DNA of 64,000 nt from Seriola aureovittata (GCF_021018895.1 NC_079364.1:4189901-4253900); one strand, 5' to 3'; numbered from the stretch's first letter, positions 1 through 11,772 are shown. Numbers and translations: made by a program. The notes: generated by a model from the letters alone, not told the origin.

Positions 1-1413
1 ATATGTATATCTGTCATATATCTATAAAAAACACAAGATCTGCCTGAGCCATATTGAACAATCAGGGCCCTGTTTGAAAGGTGCAAAGGTGGAGGAATTC
101 TAAAAGGTCCAATTGATCTGACCAGCAGAGGTCAACTCAGAAATTGTAGGCCCACTTAAGACAGTCGAGGCTGTTCTGCTGCTCTGCCGCCACCCCCCTC
201 TGCTCCTCTGAGACCTGCCCAGGCCACGGTGTCAGAAGGAGAGGACTCGCTACGAATGATAGAGGCTTCTCAGTAAAAAGGAAAAATGCTGGATGTCACT
301 AAGACTTTTTACTTCATTTAGAGGAGTCCCGGCTGGCTGCTGGAGAGCTGTGTGAGCCGTGAGCAGTGGAGATGTGTCCTGTCAAAGCCCCAAACAAAAT
401 GTTTGAAATGCAATTTCAAAGGCTGGGAGGCTGCCTTGAGGCACCACAGAGGAATACCTTCCCAGTACATCGCGAGAATCAAATGGCACAGTGATACTGC
501 ACAAAAGAGTCAGAGGCTAATAGGCATGTATCTCCTATGGTTGATACATGAGGCTGAGAGCTCAGACTGTACACAAAAAGGCTGAGAGACACGAGCGAAA
601 TAATAAAACATGAACTGAAGACAATGTAGAAACAAAGGAGGGCAAGAGAAAAGCTGCATTCATTACCTTCAATCTCTTTTGTTTCTCTCTGTGTCTGAAG
701 GATATGTCAAACATGTATGAATACGTTTCCATGAAATGCTGGGGACCAATCAGTCTTGGGCCACTGCACAATTAATTAAATTTTGTTTGTAATCCAGATC
801 TGGGCCGTCTGCCACCAAGTAATTATATTTTAGCCGCAACAACGAAACAAACCCACTGAGAATCCAAAACCTGATCAGAGCATCTTAAAATGTAAGTGAT
901 AAGTAAAAATGTGCCTGGGTTTACATCAGGTAGCGGCATTGTTTTCTCTTAGCCTTTCAGACTCAGCCTACATATTGTATTGTAATACAAATGCAGTGAA
1001 AGAAAGTGAGAAACCAAGAAAACGTTGTTGTAAGCAACAAAAAAATTCCAAATAACTCCTTCCAGACAAATCAAATGGAAGATATGGGGTGATTACAGAT
1101 GAACAGGGAGCCTGGAACATGGCAGGGATCTTTATCGTTTTGGAGCCACATTCTTTTCACAGGGCCCAGACTATCTAGCAGCTCCCCTACATAAAGGAGG
1201 AGTTTATTTGAAAGCTTAAAAATCACAAATCTGGACAGTAACCATGAATTAATGGGTTGTTTTGCCGATATTACCAACTAACCTCTAGCAGTATGTAGCC
1301 GTGCAGACCTTTTGAGATAACTCATCTGTCTCTGACCTTGCAGTCAACTTTTTTTATTGGGACTATTTCTTTGGCGGAAGGTAGTTTAGAGACGTCAACA
1401 AATAAAACTATGT

Positions 1414-1804
1414 TTAAGGGGCTATTTGTAAGGTTTCTCTGCCACTGAACGTGGTTTCTGCTCCAGCAGCGGGTGGTGGTGACTGATGCTTGACAAGAGC
1501 TTCGGCCATTGTTTCGTTTACAAGACTAGAGGTTGTAATACGCCCCCTGAGCAGCGCTACGGCTTCAGGGCAGATGGGAGGCTACAGTGAGCTGCCATCG
1601 GAGGGGCTAGCTGGGCTGGGGCTAGCTGGTTAGCGTACTTCAGTAGAAGAACCTGATGGAGACACGAGTTAACATTGGCGTTGTTGGCACTGGCGAATGA
1701 AGTTTGATGCTGAAATAGTAACATTTCTTCTAGACTTGTACATCAGCTGTTAATGCTAACATTAGCTATGAAGCAATAGCAAACCTTACAAATAGCTCCA
1801 TTAA
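1414..1804. mobile_element. MITE-like element with terminal inverted repeats
   Basis: The left end at 1421-1436 (gctatttgtaaggttt) is a perfect inverted match to 1781-1796. The similarity continues outward to TTAA at 1414-1417 and TTAA at 1801-1804. The interior, about 360 bp, has no transposase and is more GC-rich than the flanks. This is the layout of a non-autonomous DNA transposon. TTAA flanks would suggest a piggyBac-type target, but the bases between TTAA and the inverted repeat differ by one position between ends, so the superfamily is open. Confidence 0.65.
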
Positions 1805-2530
1805 ATGTGTTTATTTTTTAACCAACATTTTTCCCTTTAAAGAGAACATTAATTACATTGGACATATATCTGTATTGATAGTCAATGTTGTGGTACTAGA
1901 AAAAAAAAGTGGTACTGAGCTATTTCTACTGTTTTGGCAAAAACGAAAGCTTGTGCTTCCTCTCACAAAAACACACGTAGAAAACATGCCAATGCCACCG
2001 TGCTAATCCCCACAAAAAACAAAGCTTATTGTCATTCCACCTCGCCTTGACATCTCACATCACACATTCAGGACCAGGCAATTATTCACCACATGCTGAA
2101 TTCCTCCACTCTCTACAGCATCAAGGCAGAGAGCCATTTATAGCTGGAGATGACTGCATCCTCTCCACTGCAGCTCGTATGAGCAATGAGGTCAGGTGGC
2201 AATAGGTCGAGGTGCGTAAATGTGAAGGAGGCAACGCTGGAACAGCGGTAGGGTAATGTTCTTCATTTCACCCTTATTTACACCAAAAATTATTCTATAG
2301 CTCACCCGCCCGCTGAGATGTCCTTGCTTCATTCACTCCCACCTGATAGCACTCACTCATGCACGCAGAAGCACACACACATACACACACAGTTATGCAG
2401 ATGTGTAGTCTTATAAATGGCTCAAGCTCTCCCCTGTGGCTCCAGGGCACAGTGCACATTGCCTGTTAGCCTCCTGCTGAGCCGGTGAAGTCGACTGACA
2501 CCTCTCTGAACCCTGTATGTACCCGTCCCA

Positions 2531-2534
<4 letters not shown>

Positions 2535-2617
<83 letters not shown>
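2535..2617. repeat. (TG)n microsatellite, ~41 units
   Basis: This is an uninterrupted TG run of 83 bp in nell1 intron 7. Its length and purity make it likely to be polymorphic. Reading frames through it (poly His-Thr on the minus strand) are artefacts. Confidence 0.98.
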
Positions 2618-2618
<1 letters not shown>

Positions 2619-4018
2619 GACAAAAAACATAATTTCTAGCATTTAAAATGACAGTTGCAGCAGCACAGGAAAATAAACATGATAATACAAACAATTTTAA
2701 GAAGATATATTCAGCAGTCATATCTCTTATTGTGCCAGCCCTGCATATGCTAATAAAGATATAGCTGCTACTGAGGATTGGTGAGTAAGGTGTGTATTGT
2801 GTATTTAAGTAGGATACTTATGAATATCTCACAATTTACTCATCACATTTCTCTGGAAATAAAATGTCTGAATCCCATATACAGAGAATAGCAGCCGATT
2901 ACATGTGAGCAGGAGTTCAACTGACTAAATCCTTGAACAAACAAAACGTGAGGAAAATCCGAGAATGGAAACATTCTTCCTTCGCATTTTAGAGGTAAAT
3001 TTTTTCTATATTTAATTCATCTGACGTCTGGAGTGAACACAGTAGTGACTGCTGATTCAGACAACATGACATAAGCTCATAAAATGTATAATCTTTGATC
3101 CTTTCCTTCTTTTGAAATGAAAGCACAAAAATACCCAAACCTGAGGTTAAGTTTGTCACCCGACCCCTCAACGCTCCTCATCACTTCATTTATAACTCAA
3201 GGTTACAGTTCCACGGCAACCAAGCAAACTCAATCTGCTGATGATGACCATGTAATACAGTCAAAAGCTTGAGCTGATGTTTTATCAATCGTTATTCGCA
3301 GAGTCAGGTTTTACTGTCAGAACTTTTACTCGATAATCAAACACTTGAACTCTTCAAGGAGGCACAGTAATGCATCCATATATTTCTCTATTCTTATAAT
3401 GCTACTGTATATCTACAGTGAAAACTGCTCCACTGTTTCATTTCTCCTCCTGGGAACAAGTGATTGTCTGTTTGCTGCTCCCTCTTACATGCACATTAAT
3501 ATCTTCTTTTTTTTTTGAGTCATAAAACCACTTCAATCCACGCTCACTATAATAACTGACAGAATAATCAGATTTTCTCCAGACAGATTAAGGTGCATGT
3601 TCATTTTGTTTTTGTTTCCCAACAATAACGTCTTATCTTTTTTTGGGCACCGTCTTGTTGATGATTTGGGAGGAGAGAGAACAATGGGATTGCAACGAAG
3701 GCAGCAACAGAATCAAAGGATTTGGTTGTCTCCGGCGAAAGAACAGAAGGATGTAATTTATTTATAATATTATTTATGTATTTATTTGTTTGTCAGGCTA
3801 CGACTGAGGAAGGTATTAGAGGATCTTTTAAGTGGATACTTTCATTTCTTTCGCTGACATGGTTGCCAACATTTTGCATTTTCATTGTTTTTCTTTTATC
3901 TGTAAAGTCTCTGTAAGTTCTAGTTTTGCAGTATGTTACACATTCGTCTAAGTTGTTGTACAGGCTGGTGAGCTGGTGACGGTACTGTTCTGTGTGGGAA
4001 GTTGTTTTCTGTCCTTAC

Positions 4019-4101
4019 CTTCAGGGTCATCTTGGCCAGGAGCTCCTGAAGGTCCATGATGCCTTGCACCAGGCTCAGGAAATCGCTGCATGTCGGACAA
4101 G
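4019..4101 (-). CDS. nell1: nell1 exon ~7: CPTC motif and start of coiled coil
   Basis: This exon is 83 nt: 2 nt plus 27 codons. It encodes CPTCSDFLSLVQGIMDLQEL then LAKMTLK. The CPTC pair followed by a heptad-like run of Leu, Ile and Val is the start of the coiled coil that lets NELL1 form oligomers (family knowledge). The acceptor, in gene sense, is a long pyrimidine run ending ccgttgag. That last trinucleotide is GAG, weaker than the usual CAG or TAG, but the pyrimidine tract is good and the frame requires it. The donor is AAG/gtaagg, phase 0. The next exon, which would carry the rest of the coiled coil and the first VWC cysteines, is not visible in 1-4018. Confidence 0.96.
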
Positions 4102-4688
4102 CTCAACGGAGGAAAAAGGAAGCACCAAAAACAGAGAAGGAAAGCACAAGGAGAGAAAGAGGGAAGCGTTTAGTGAGGAGATAAACAAAAAAAAAAATCA
4201 TTAGCCTGACTGTATTTATTTGGACACAGCTCATGGTGGCCAACAGCAAACAAAAGGGAAGCCTCCGCACATCTGTTTACTCTTTGTCTTAGGCTTGTGG
4301 CTGGTGTTAGTATCAATAATAAAGCGACAAGGTGTGATTACATGCCTTATTGATCAGTGACAGACACAGTGGCACAGCCGTGACCTTGTATCTTAATCTG
4401 TTTGACAGTAAACAGATGGAGAAACAAGGTGGAGGAGAAATGAGGCTGCACACAGTCTGAATTACAGCAAAATGAAGATTACTGGAGTGAGAAAAAGAAG
4501 AAATAATGGAGAGAGTCGGCTTTGTCTGTGATCAGCGGGGAGAGAGGTCACTGCCAGATAACACATAGCTTATTACAATCCAATCTCATAATGGCACACG
4601 GTAATAGACAGGGTCCATTCTTCTTTCTACCTTTGCTCTCAGTGCGTGTTCATAACACTACGTGTGACTGTGTCATCAAGATACTTAC
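4102..4688 (-). other. nell1: nell1 intron ~6 (587 bp)
   Basis: This is the short intron between the CPTC exon and the PNGYITQC exon. It has a gtaagt donor and a gttgag acceptor with a long pyrimidine tract in gene sense. I see no repeat or ORF of note. Confidence 0.9.
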
Positions 4689-4761
4689 TGCGGTTGAGGT
4701 TAGGACACTGTGTGATGTAGCCGTTGGGAGCGAAAATCAGCTTCACATCCTGAATAATGCC
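4689..4761 (-). CDS. nell1: nell1 exon ~6: end of TSPN domain
   Basis: This exon is 73 nt: 24 codons plus 1 nt. The translation is GIIQDVKLIF followed by APNGYITQCPNLNR, nearly the same as human NELL1 by recall (GIIQDGKIIF, MPNGYITQCPNLNH). The cysteine in TQCPNLN is conserved across NELL proteins. The acceptor is ccccttctgtgttgccag and the donor is CGCA/gtaagt, an excellent match to U1. The last base is A, and with CT of the next exon it makes ACT (Thr). This creates an Asn-Arg-Thr N-glycosylation sequon spanning the junction. The next intron is only 587 bp, the shortest complete one here. Confidence 0.97.
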
Positions 4762-4855
4762 CTGGCAACACAGAAGGGGAAGGCACAAAGAGACAATGAT
4801 ATGTAAAGTATCTGTACTGATATTCCATGCTGTGGAATCAAAACCCCTTTTATGA

Positions 4856-4912
4856 CAGACTGACATCATTGCCGCCGGTAGAGCCATGCCACTAGCATGG
4901 CGAAAAATATTA
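4856..4912 (+). mobile_element. 3'-terminal fragment of the 24290-type dispersed repeat
   Basis: The run cagactgacatc...gtagagccatgc followed by tagcatggcgaaaaa matches the terminus of a repeat widespread in teleost genomes (by recall), whose longer copy here ends at 24947 with gagccatcctgttattatggctaaaaa. Only the last ~55 bp remain. It abuts a second repeat starting at 4917. Confidence 0.55.
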
Positions 4913-4916
4913 AAGG

Positions 4917-5165
4917 TCCCATATTGTAGAAATTGAGATTTCCATAGCCTTTTCTTATAATAAAGCAGGTCTAAGTTCTATATTAATACTGTAAGTATCA
5001 AAGCGCTCAGTCCACAGAGAAATGCACACAACCTGTATTCAGAAACTGGGATCAGAAACAATGGCTTTCTATGTGGACTGTTCTTGCTAGAGATCCAGAG
5101 AGAAGCCTGAGAGAGACTATATTGAAAACTACAATACAAATGTATCTTCTCATGGATATCAAAAC
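4917..5165 (-). mobile_element. Dispersed repeat, inverted copy with internal deletion
   Basis: The reverse complement shares the block cctgtattcagaaact / cacagagaaatgcaca / aagtatcaaa with copies at 9446-9878 and 26782-27176. It also shares the other end (ctctctcaggcttctctctgg). About 200 bp of the middle found in the other two copies is absent, leaving both ends nearly joined around 5050-5090. It carries no ORF, and I do not know its formal class. Confidence 0.7.
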
Positions 5166-5824
5166 TTTAAATGAACACCCCTCCCACTTTAGAAGAATTG
5201 GTTTGCTCTAGTCTTTGTTGAAAAAAACTAAAACCAAGATATTTGATCATCAAGAACATGAACGATTTTTCGGAGGATTTTTTATTTTATTTTTTTTAAG
5301 TTGAGTGTTTTCTTTTCCGAGCTAAACTAAAAAGCACTCAGAGTGTATACCTCTGTCAAGGCTGCACCATCATCTAAATTACAATAAAAAGATGTGCATC
5401 TGGACCAAGACCTGCAGTAAAGTGCACGCAGTGATTTACAAACTGAAATCCTCCAAAATCTAAGTTGGCCTAATGTCATGGAAACCTTGCATCCTAGAAA
5501 ACTGGAAATCACATAACTAACTGATATTATAAAAGGTTTGCTTGCATTGTACAAATGGTGAGAGAACACCACATATACTACCACGCTCTGCAGACAGCAT
5601 CCATTCCTAACTGAACTGAAGTCAGTAAATGGCCTATAACCGATAGAGTTCTCTCCTTTAACAGACTGTGTGTCAGTCACTCTGAATGACAGGCTATCTC
5701 CAGAGGTGCAGGGCTGGTAAATAAAGGGCTTCTTGATAACCACAGGGAGCAACCTTGGAAAAAAGGCACCTCTCTAATGGAAAACAGAACTTGTAAAACA
5801 CTGGTGTGCCCCCCATCCCACACC

Positions 5825-5846
5825 CACACACACACACACACACACA
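5825..5846. repeat. (CA)n microsatellite, 11 units
   Basis: Short CA run within a wider CA-rich patch, intronic. Confidence 0.9.
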
Positions 5847-6040
5847 TACACATATATGAGAAGGCAATATAATTTCACCATTCCTTCAAAGCTTCTCCTG
5901 AAAACTGGCTACTGGAGGGATATTAGAATTCCCAACCACAAGCACAGTTGGCATCAACTCATCTCTGCTTTATTCTGTATGTGAAATTCATTTACAGTGA
6001 ATTTGGCTTGCCTGGATGCAAGCAACACCTGCCTCCATTT

Positions 6041-6043
<3 letters not shown>

Positions 6044-6097
<54 letters not shown>
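6044..6097. repeat. (AG)n microsatellite, 27 units
   Basis: Pure 54-bp AG run in intron 5. It creates long Glu-Arg and Ser-Leu reading frames on the two strands that are not genes. On the transcribed strand of nell1 it is a CU-rich tract, i.e. a possible polypyrimidine-binding site, which is inference only. Confidence 0.97.
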
Positions 6098-6099
<2 letters not shown>

Positions 6100-7070
6100 T
6101 TGAGGTGAACAGACTTGCAGCACAGACTGAGAACAAACACACTCTCCTTCTCACACATACAGGCTTTGTGAAGAAATGCACAGTGAAGAACAGATTGTCA
6201 GTGTCAGAACGAAAATGAGGGTGCAGATCACGGTTGTCTGTCCCAGAGGTGTTACATAAGAGGCCTGACCACACATCACTGTCATTGATCAGTAGGTAAT
6301 TTGAACTGAAGTCATAAAATCTCTCCTCTCGCTTTCTTTCAAACACACAAACACACTCTTACACACAAACACAGGAAGAAATGTGCACAAGTGTTTCATT
6401 CCTCTGCCAAATCCTAATGGGACTATTAAGGAATAATGTCTTTCCCCTCATGATAACACAAGTCCAATTACACAGCTGCATTTTAAGTTATTTACATTAG
6501 TATTTAAGTGTTAGGACAGGGTCACATTCTCCATTGTTTTGTCTCAGTGCAGCTGACACGCTGGATTTGAAATTAATGGAGAAAAATGTGCTGATGTTCA
6601 GCGTTAAGTCTGAACTAATCAATATTATATTAACAGTGAATCGAAGGAGTATGCGTGATATGAAAGGACTCAGGGCTTTGAACACAGAGCAAATTATGCT
6701 GCTATGTTTTGTTGTATGTTTCAGTCTCACACCAGAAGCCAGCTGTTTTCAGCAAACCTCTGACAGAGCACCTGCACTGCCACCTGCCCTGCACAAACCG
6801 GCAGGCAGACAAAGTTAGCAACTAGATAATGTTTGTTTTTTTCTCATGAGTTGGAGGAGAGCGAAACAAAGCTGGAAGGAGAAAGATAATTGGACTTGGA
6901 CATTCATTAGGTGAACACAAATACCTCCAAATGCGTCCTCTGTGTCTATGTGTGTAATTAGTAAATAGTTTTGCTGGCCGGAGCAATCTTATAATTTCCT
7001 AATATGGATGGGATTGGATATGGATATGGATGTTTGTCAGCTTCTTTTGCTTTGAAGAGCCCTTACAATT

Positions 7071-7150
7071 AAAGTAGGGAAGCTTTAAAGAGGCTATTTT
7101 TAGGTTTCTTTGCTGCCAAACGTGATTTCTTGCCATGTGCTAAATGAAAT
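7071..7150. mobile_element. Degenerate solo end of the 1414-type element
   Basis: The stretch gaggctatttttaggtttc and the following tgccaaacgtgatttct align with the left end of the 1414 element (ggggctatttgtaaggtttc, then tgaacgtggtttct) with scattered mismatches. No matching right end was seen nearby, so it is a fragment. Confidence 0.5.
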
Positions 7151-7408
7151 GGGTAAATCAAAATGAAAATAACATGCAGGAAGAAGAGACCTTTAGAATG
7201 TAAGTGCATGTGTTTTCATGCATTTGTATGGGAAACGGATATCTTTAAATAGATGAAAAAGTGATGGGACTTTAGTTCTCTGGACTAAGGTAAGGTTTGG
7301 TTTTGGGTTTAGATTAGAATTAAAGTTAGGATTGGTTTAAGGTTTGGTTATGATTCATGCAGGGGAAAAGTACATATCTAACAAAGGTCCTCACAAGGAA
7401 TGCAAATC

Positions 7409-7477
<69 letters not shown>
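7409..7477. repeat. (GT)n microsatellite, interrupted once
   Basis: A 69-bp GT run with a single extra T near 7421. Intronic; poly Cys-Val frames through it are artefacts. Confidence 0.97.
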
Positions 7478-7478
<1 letters not shown>

Positions 7479-9054
7479 TGCATGCTTAAGCACAGTTTAT
7501 GCATCATTTGTTTCTTGGTGTCCCCAAACATTCCCACGTGCACTCACTGTTATTGCTGATAAAATTACCTTGACTCTGCTTGTCTGCACACTTTTACTGT
7601 CATAATTCCCAGTTCACTTGTTTATTATAGCAATAATGGGCCAGGCATGTTTGGCCAGAGCTTCGCCTTTGGGCAGCATTGAGGTCTATTACCCTGTTCT
7701 TTATCCTGCGACTCTTTCTTTCTCACTTTGATCATGCAAAACATGACTTTTCCTTTATTTGGTAATCTGGCAAGGTGTGAAGACTTAAGTTCCACCTGCA
7801 GTTCATCTCCCAGGACCAAATCATCTTCAACAACACTAATTAACAAGTGTGAGAAGGAAGAGACAAAGGACAGGTGAACAGAGAGACACCGAAGATGATC
7901 TGTATAAAGAAGTAACTTTATATGTCCATGCTCCAGTTTGACATAAACCAACTAATGAATACAAAAGTTTGAAATCAACACAGTGGTGGACAGTAATGAT
8001 TTCGCTCGCCCTGTGTTGGTATGAGATTGTCAATGCAGCCGTTAAGTAACAAAAACGTGCAGACATTAGGGGCTTAAACCATCATTCTATATAGTGCAAC
8101 AAACAGCAGGAAAAGGGGTAAAAATGAGTTGGTTCACCCAGGTGTTGTTTTTATATCAATGCCAATCAGAGCTGGAGCTGAAAAATACCCCAAACTTTAC
8201 TGTATTACTACTGATCGAGGGCAGAACAGAGCAAGCATGCCAGGGAGGAGAAAAATATGTTGTGGATATTGCAAGGCTGAAATAAAAAAGGGGAAAGACG
8301 TGAACAAAGCACAAGCAAGCTAATTTAAACAAGCAGGAAACAGAGGAGACTATACGACAGACACAAAGGAAAGTAAAAGGCAAATTGAGTGAGAGATCTA
8401 AACTCACGTTCAGGTCTGGCGTTTCCTCCATCATGCTACGTTATGTAACATGTTCAAGCTCTCCATCATTGTCTGTGCTAGAGTAATTACTGTCCCGTAG
8501 CGCATGAAACACCTAGCGTTTCACAAAAGCACTGGTTCCAAATGAGCCTGCAGTGTCCCTGAGGAGCTAGAATCCTTGGCACAATGGATTCTAGATAAAG
8601 ATAATTTATTACGGTTGCGCCTTCAGATGGAGAGGCCCCCGAGATGAGGCGGCGCCAGGACGTGGAGCGTCTCAAGCCACTGCGAGGGCTCAATATGTAT
8701 TATTTAAAGGCGTAGTTAGCTCGTCTTATCATTATCCCACTCCTGAATCCTGAATGGGATAGATTACAGCTGCTGGTTCATTTCACCTCCTATCTCCATC
8801 TGCAGAGATACTTCTATAGCTCATGGCCATCTTTCCCTTTCCTTAGCCTTTTGCCTTTTTATTCTTCTCTCAACAAACTCCTCACCCCTCTCTGCTTTTG
8901 ACACGAAGAGACATAAGCAGACTCTGTTTATCCCCTCGTATTTAGCACGTTAAAGAAGGGGGCAGGTGAGAGAGTGTGAACGGAATTGCAAAGGAGTAGT
9001 GATGATAAGTTAGACAATATGTTTTGTCTCTGTCTGTCTGAGTCATTCTCTGTT

Positions 9055-9057
9055 TGT

Positions 9058-9093
<36 letters not shown>
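9055..9093. repeat. (TG)n microsatellite
   Basis: TG run with one TTTG interruption near its start, intron 5. Confidence 0.93.
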
Positions 9094-9095
<2 letters not shown>

Positions 9096-9445
9096 CTGAC
9101 CACTGTGTGCCAAGAAATGGTTACAGCACATAATTCCCTGTAAAACTACAACCTATTATTTTGTGCACAGATTAAACTAATCAGACACAAGCTAATTTAC
9201 AGACTGTGGCAAACTAAAGACTACAACAGGATTTTAGAGAGTTTGTGTCAAACCTTCCAAACATGCAAATAAACAGCAGCCTCAAGCTGAGATGTAGCTA
9301 GGGACATAGCTAGTAGGCTAACTTAGGTACGATATTGGAACCTGATGGGTTGTCTAATGTGCTGTTTGTGACCTGTTTGTTCATGTAGGACACCTATACG
9401 AACAGGAAATAGTTTTGAAATGATTTGAATAACCCTAACCCTCCA

Positions 9446-9878
9446 TAAGAAGATATATATGTGGTTTTAAGAACCAAAAATCTCAATGTAGATTCACATC
9501 TCCTCTCTCAGGCTTCTCTCTGGAGCTCTAATAACAGGTCAGTGAGCCAATAAGAAGAGAGGAGGCTCTGATCATCTCTTCTGATTGGCTGACTGCTTTC
9601 TGAGTGATTGACTAAAAATATAGCAGATTTCAGGAAAACACTCAGAGAAACCCAATCCTGAAAGGTTAGATAGTGGGTCCAGGTGGGCGGGGCTTGGGGC
9701 ACAGCTGAGGGTGGTGACTGCTTTGTTTATGACCTCATAAAGTTACGGAAATCCTGACGGCTGGTTTTAAGGCTCAGTTTCTGAATACAGGCTGTGTGCA
9801 TTTCTCTGTGGACTGAGCTCTTTGATACTTTCACAGTATTAATATCAACCTAGACCTGATCTATAATGGACATCTACC
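9446..9878 (+). mobile_element. Dispersed teleost repeat, long copy
   Basis: This copy shares ordered blocks with 26782-27176: ataagaaga, acatctcctctctcagg, ttgattggctgact (degenerate in one copy), aaacactcagagaaa, ggtgggcggggcttgggg, cctgacggctggttttaagg, gaatacaggctgtg and tttctctgtggactgag. The two copies lie in the same orientation and differ by many substitutions and small indels, so they are old independent insertions. It has no coding capacity. The family is common in percomorph genomes by recall; its class is unknown to me. Confidence 0.75.
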
Positions 9879-10191
9879 TTTAGACTATATGAAACATTTA
9901 AGCAGAACTCTGAAATTATTTCAACTATTGTCTAGAATCAGCACAGTTTCCCTCTCAACCCCACAGGTCATCTGTGCAAGGGACGTGTTATGACCCACAG
10001 TTATGTTCTATTGTTAGGTGACTTCTAGCCACTGTAATGTGATTATTACATCATCATCATGACAGGCATAAGGCAAAGGTCTGGTGACGTAGCGTACAGA
10101 GCGACCAAGTCCACATTAGGCGGACATCGGGGCGGATGAACAAGCTTATTAAACTGAAGACAGTTTTGGCGTGGGTTGCGTCTAATGCAAC

Positions 10192-10376
10192 ATGTCTCCA
10201 CATGGTGAGGAACTGCCCGAACGATTAAGAAACCAGACTGTGAGACTTCATAAAGATGGAGAGGCTACAAGAGCATCAGTGAGCTACTGAATATAAGCCG
10301 AAACACAGTTGCAGCAGTGTTTAGGAGCTGTGGGAGCCAAGCCACCAATAACAGAAGGTGCAGTGGACATCCTTGA
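10192..10376 (+). pseudogene. Tc1-like transposase relic, N-terminal DNA-binding part
   Basis: The first frame starts at an ATG and reads MSPHGEELPERLRNQTVRLH, then KDGEATRASV. A frameshift near 10280 moves the match to ELLNISRNTVAAVFRSCG, then NNRRCSGHP. This is the helix-turn-helix region of Tc1-type transposases, where the family has a short-helix 'NIPKSTV'-type recognition segment followed by a 'NNRSRSGRP'-type linker. The DDE catalytic part is missing, because homology stops at 10376. No inverted repeats were found beside it. It is a dead fragment of a DNA transposon, unrelated in position to the two C-terminal relics near 41 kb. Confidence 0.7.
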
Positions 10377-11726
10377 AAAATAACACCCCACATACAATTC
10401 ACTATTTATGTGCCCTTCATTGAAAAAACAGATGGGTAGAGTGCTTCTCACTTGATCACAAAAATAAAAGAATGGAATCTCACTAATGAAGGGTGCGGTG
10501 ACTTTTGTTGCAGCTGGTCCTTAAATATGGAACTTTCATTAGAGTTTAATTAGTCAAGAATTTCTGTTTTTCAAATTAATTGGTTTCATTCATCTTGAGC
10601 TTAAGTTCAAAACAAAATGAAACTCGATAACAGGATTTCAAATTACTTGGAGGAGTCGTTGGCCAGTGTCAACAGGTTTAGTTAGTCGTATAGTGTCAAG
10701 CAACTGTTACCAGGACAAGTGTTACAATTTGAGCAAACATTTTAGAGTTATTTTCTGTGGCCCTGCTATAATGACAGTTTATTTCTTATATCTGTCAGTG
10801 CCTTTTATTCTCTCTGTAGTGAAATCAAAGCTACTAAATTTAAAGTAATAAAAGTTTTGGCCCATAAATATTATGAAAAATAAATAGTAATAAAAAAAAA
10901 AAGGTGCAGCACTAAATGGCCCTCTGATACACTGATCAACAGGTCCTTGATTCCAGGTGCTACAAGTGCACCTGTCAGCCAACATGCAAACTCATCCCAG
11001 TGTAAACCTGAAGGGAGAATCTCCTCATTCCCTCCGTCACTTGACACAAGCCTGAACGTTTTTCCTACCATCTGTCCCTGCTGCTGACAAACACTTTTTG
11101 AGTGCTCTCTGCACATGAAGGGAACACAGACTCCGAGCACTGAGCCGACTGAACACAGGGAACTGGATGATGGAGCTGCGTCTATTAAGACCAGAGTTTT
11201 CTTTCAGAAGAGGGAGCTCCTTGAAGTGTCGGTGCGAGAGGGGATGAAGGAAGGAAGAGGAGAAGGAAGTAGAGTGTAGAGGAACAGTGAGCTGATGCGC
11301 AGCAGCGATAGTGTCAAAGCACGGGGAGGAGAAATAATTTAAACCACAGTCGGTTCTGTGGTTGCTAATCAATATGTTACATAGATAAAAATAAAAGACC
11401 CATTGATTGCATGGCAGGTGGGCAGGAGAGGTGGGAATATCAAGAGCCTGTGCACGTCTTGGTGATACCACGCTGCCCCCTCCCTGCTGCGAGCGCATGC
11501 AGGAGCCTGACAAAATGAGTAGTGATTAAAAAATCGACAACATTGTAATGGGCTTGGGAATAAGCGTTTCAAAGCACACGTTGAGCTTTTGCAGTTCCTC
11601 TGTGAGCCCTCAGTGCTTCTTTCTTGTATCTTCCACTTGGCTCTCTTCCCCGCACAGCCTACTCCAAATCTGGCCAATTATCCATGCGATCTTGAATGCA
11701 AAGCACGTTCAGGTACGGGAAAGGAA

Positions 11727-11733
<7 letters not shown>

Positions 11734-11770
<37 letters not shown>
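11734..11770. repeat. (TG)n microsatellite next to nell1 exon 5 donor
   Basis: A 37-bp TG run on the plus strand, so CA in the nell1 transcript. It starts 27 nt downstream of the exon 5 splice donor. Intronic CA repeats near donors are known hnRNP L binding sites that can enhance or repress exon inclusion. Confidence 0.95.

Positions 11771-11772
<2 letters not shown>

Larger units (their letters stand above)
1..4018 (-). other. nell1: nell1 intron ~7, 3' end cut by the window edge
   Basis: This is non-coding sequence downstream of exon 7 in gene sense. I looked on the minus strand for the expected coiled-coil/VWC exon (a CHCEKTC-like cysteine cluster) and did not find it. The segment holds a MITE-like element at 1414-1804, a long TG microsatellite at 2535-2617, and otherwise AT-rich unique-looking sequence. 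Short plus and minus reading frames here show no recognisable protein. Confidence 0.8.

Noticed and set aside
2411..2721. Minus-strand frames of 70 and 99 aa with long His-Thr runs
   Set aside because: They are translations of the TG microsatellite at 2535-2617.
5954..6346. 130-aa minus frame and 73-aa plus frame
   Set aside because: Both pass through the AG microsatellite; no domain or splice support.
9425..9445. Telomere-like aaccctaaccctcc
   Set aside because: Only about two units, insufficient for an interstitial telomeric repeat.
11037..11513. 158-aa minus-strand open frame, one of the longest in the window
   Set aside because: No recognisable domain, low-complexity Ser-rich composition, no conserved motifs; it lies 285 bp from nell1 exon 5 but is not part of it.
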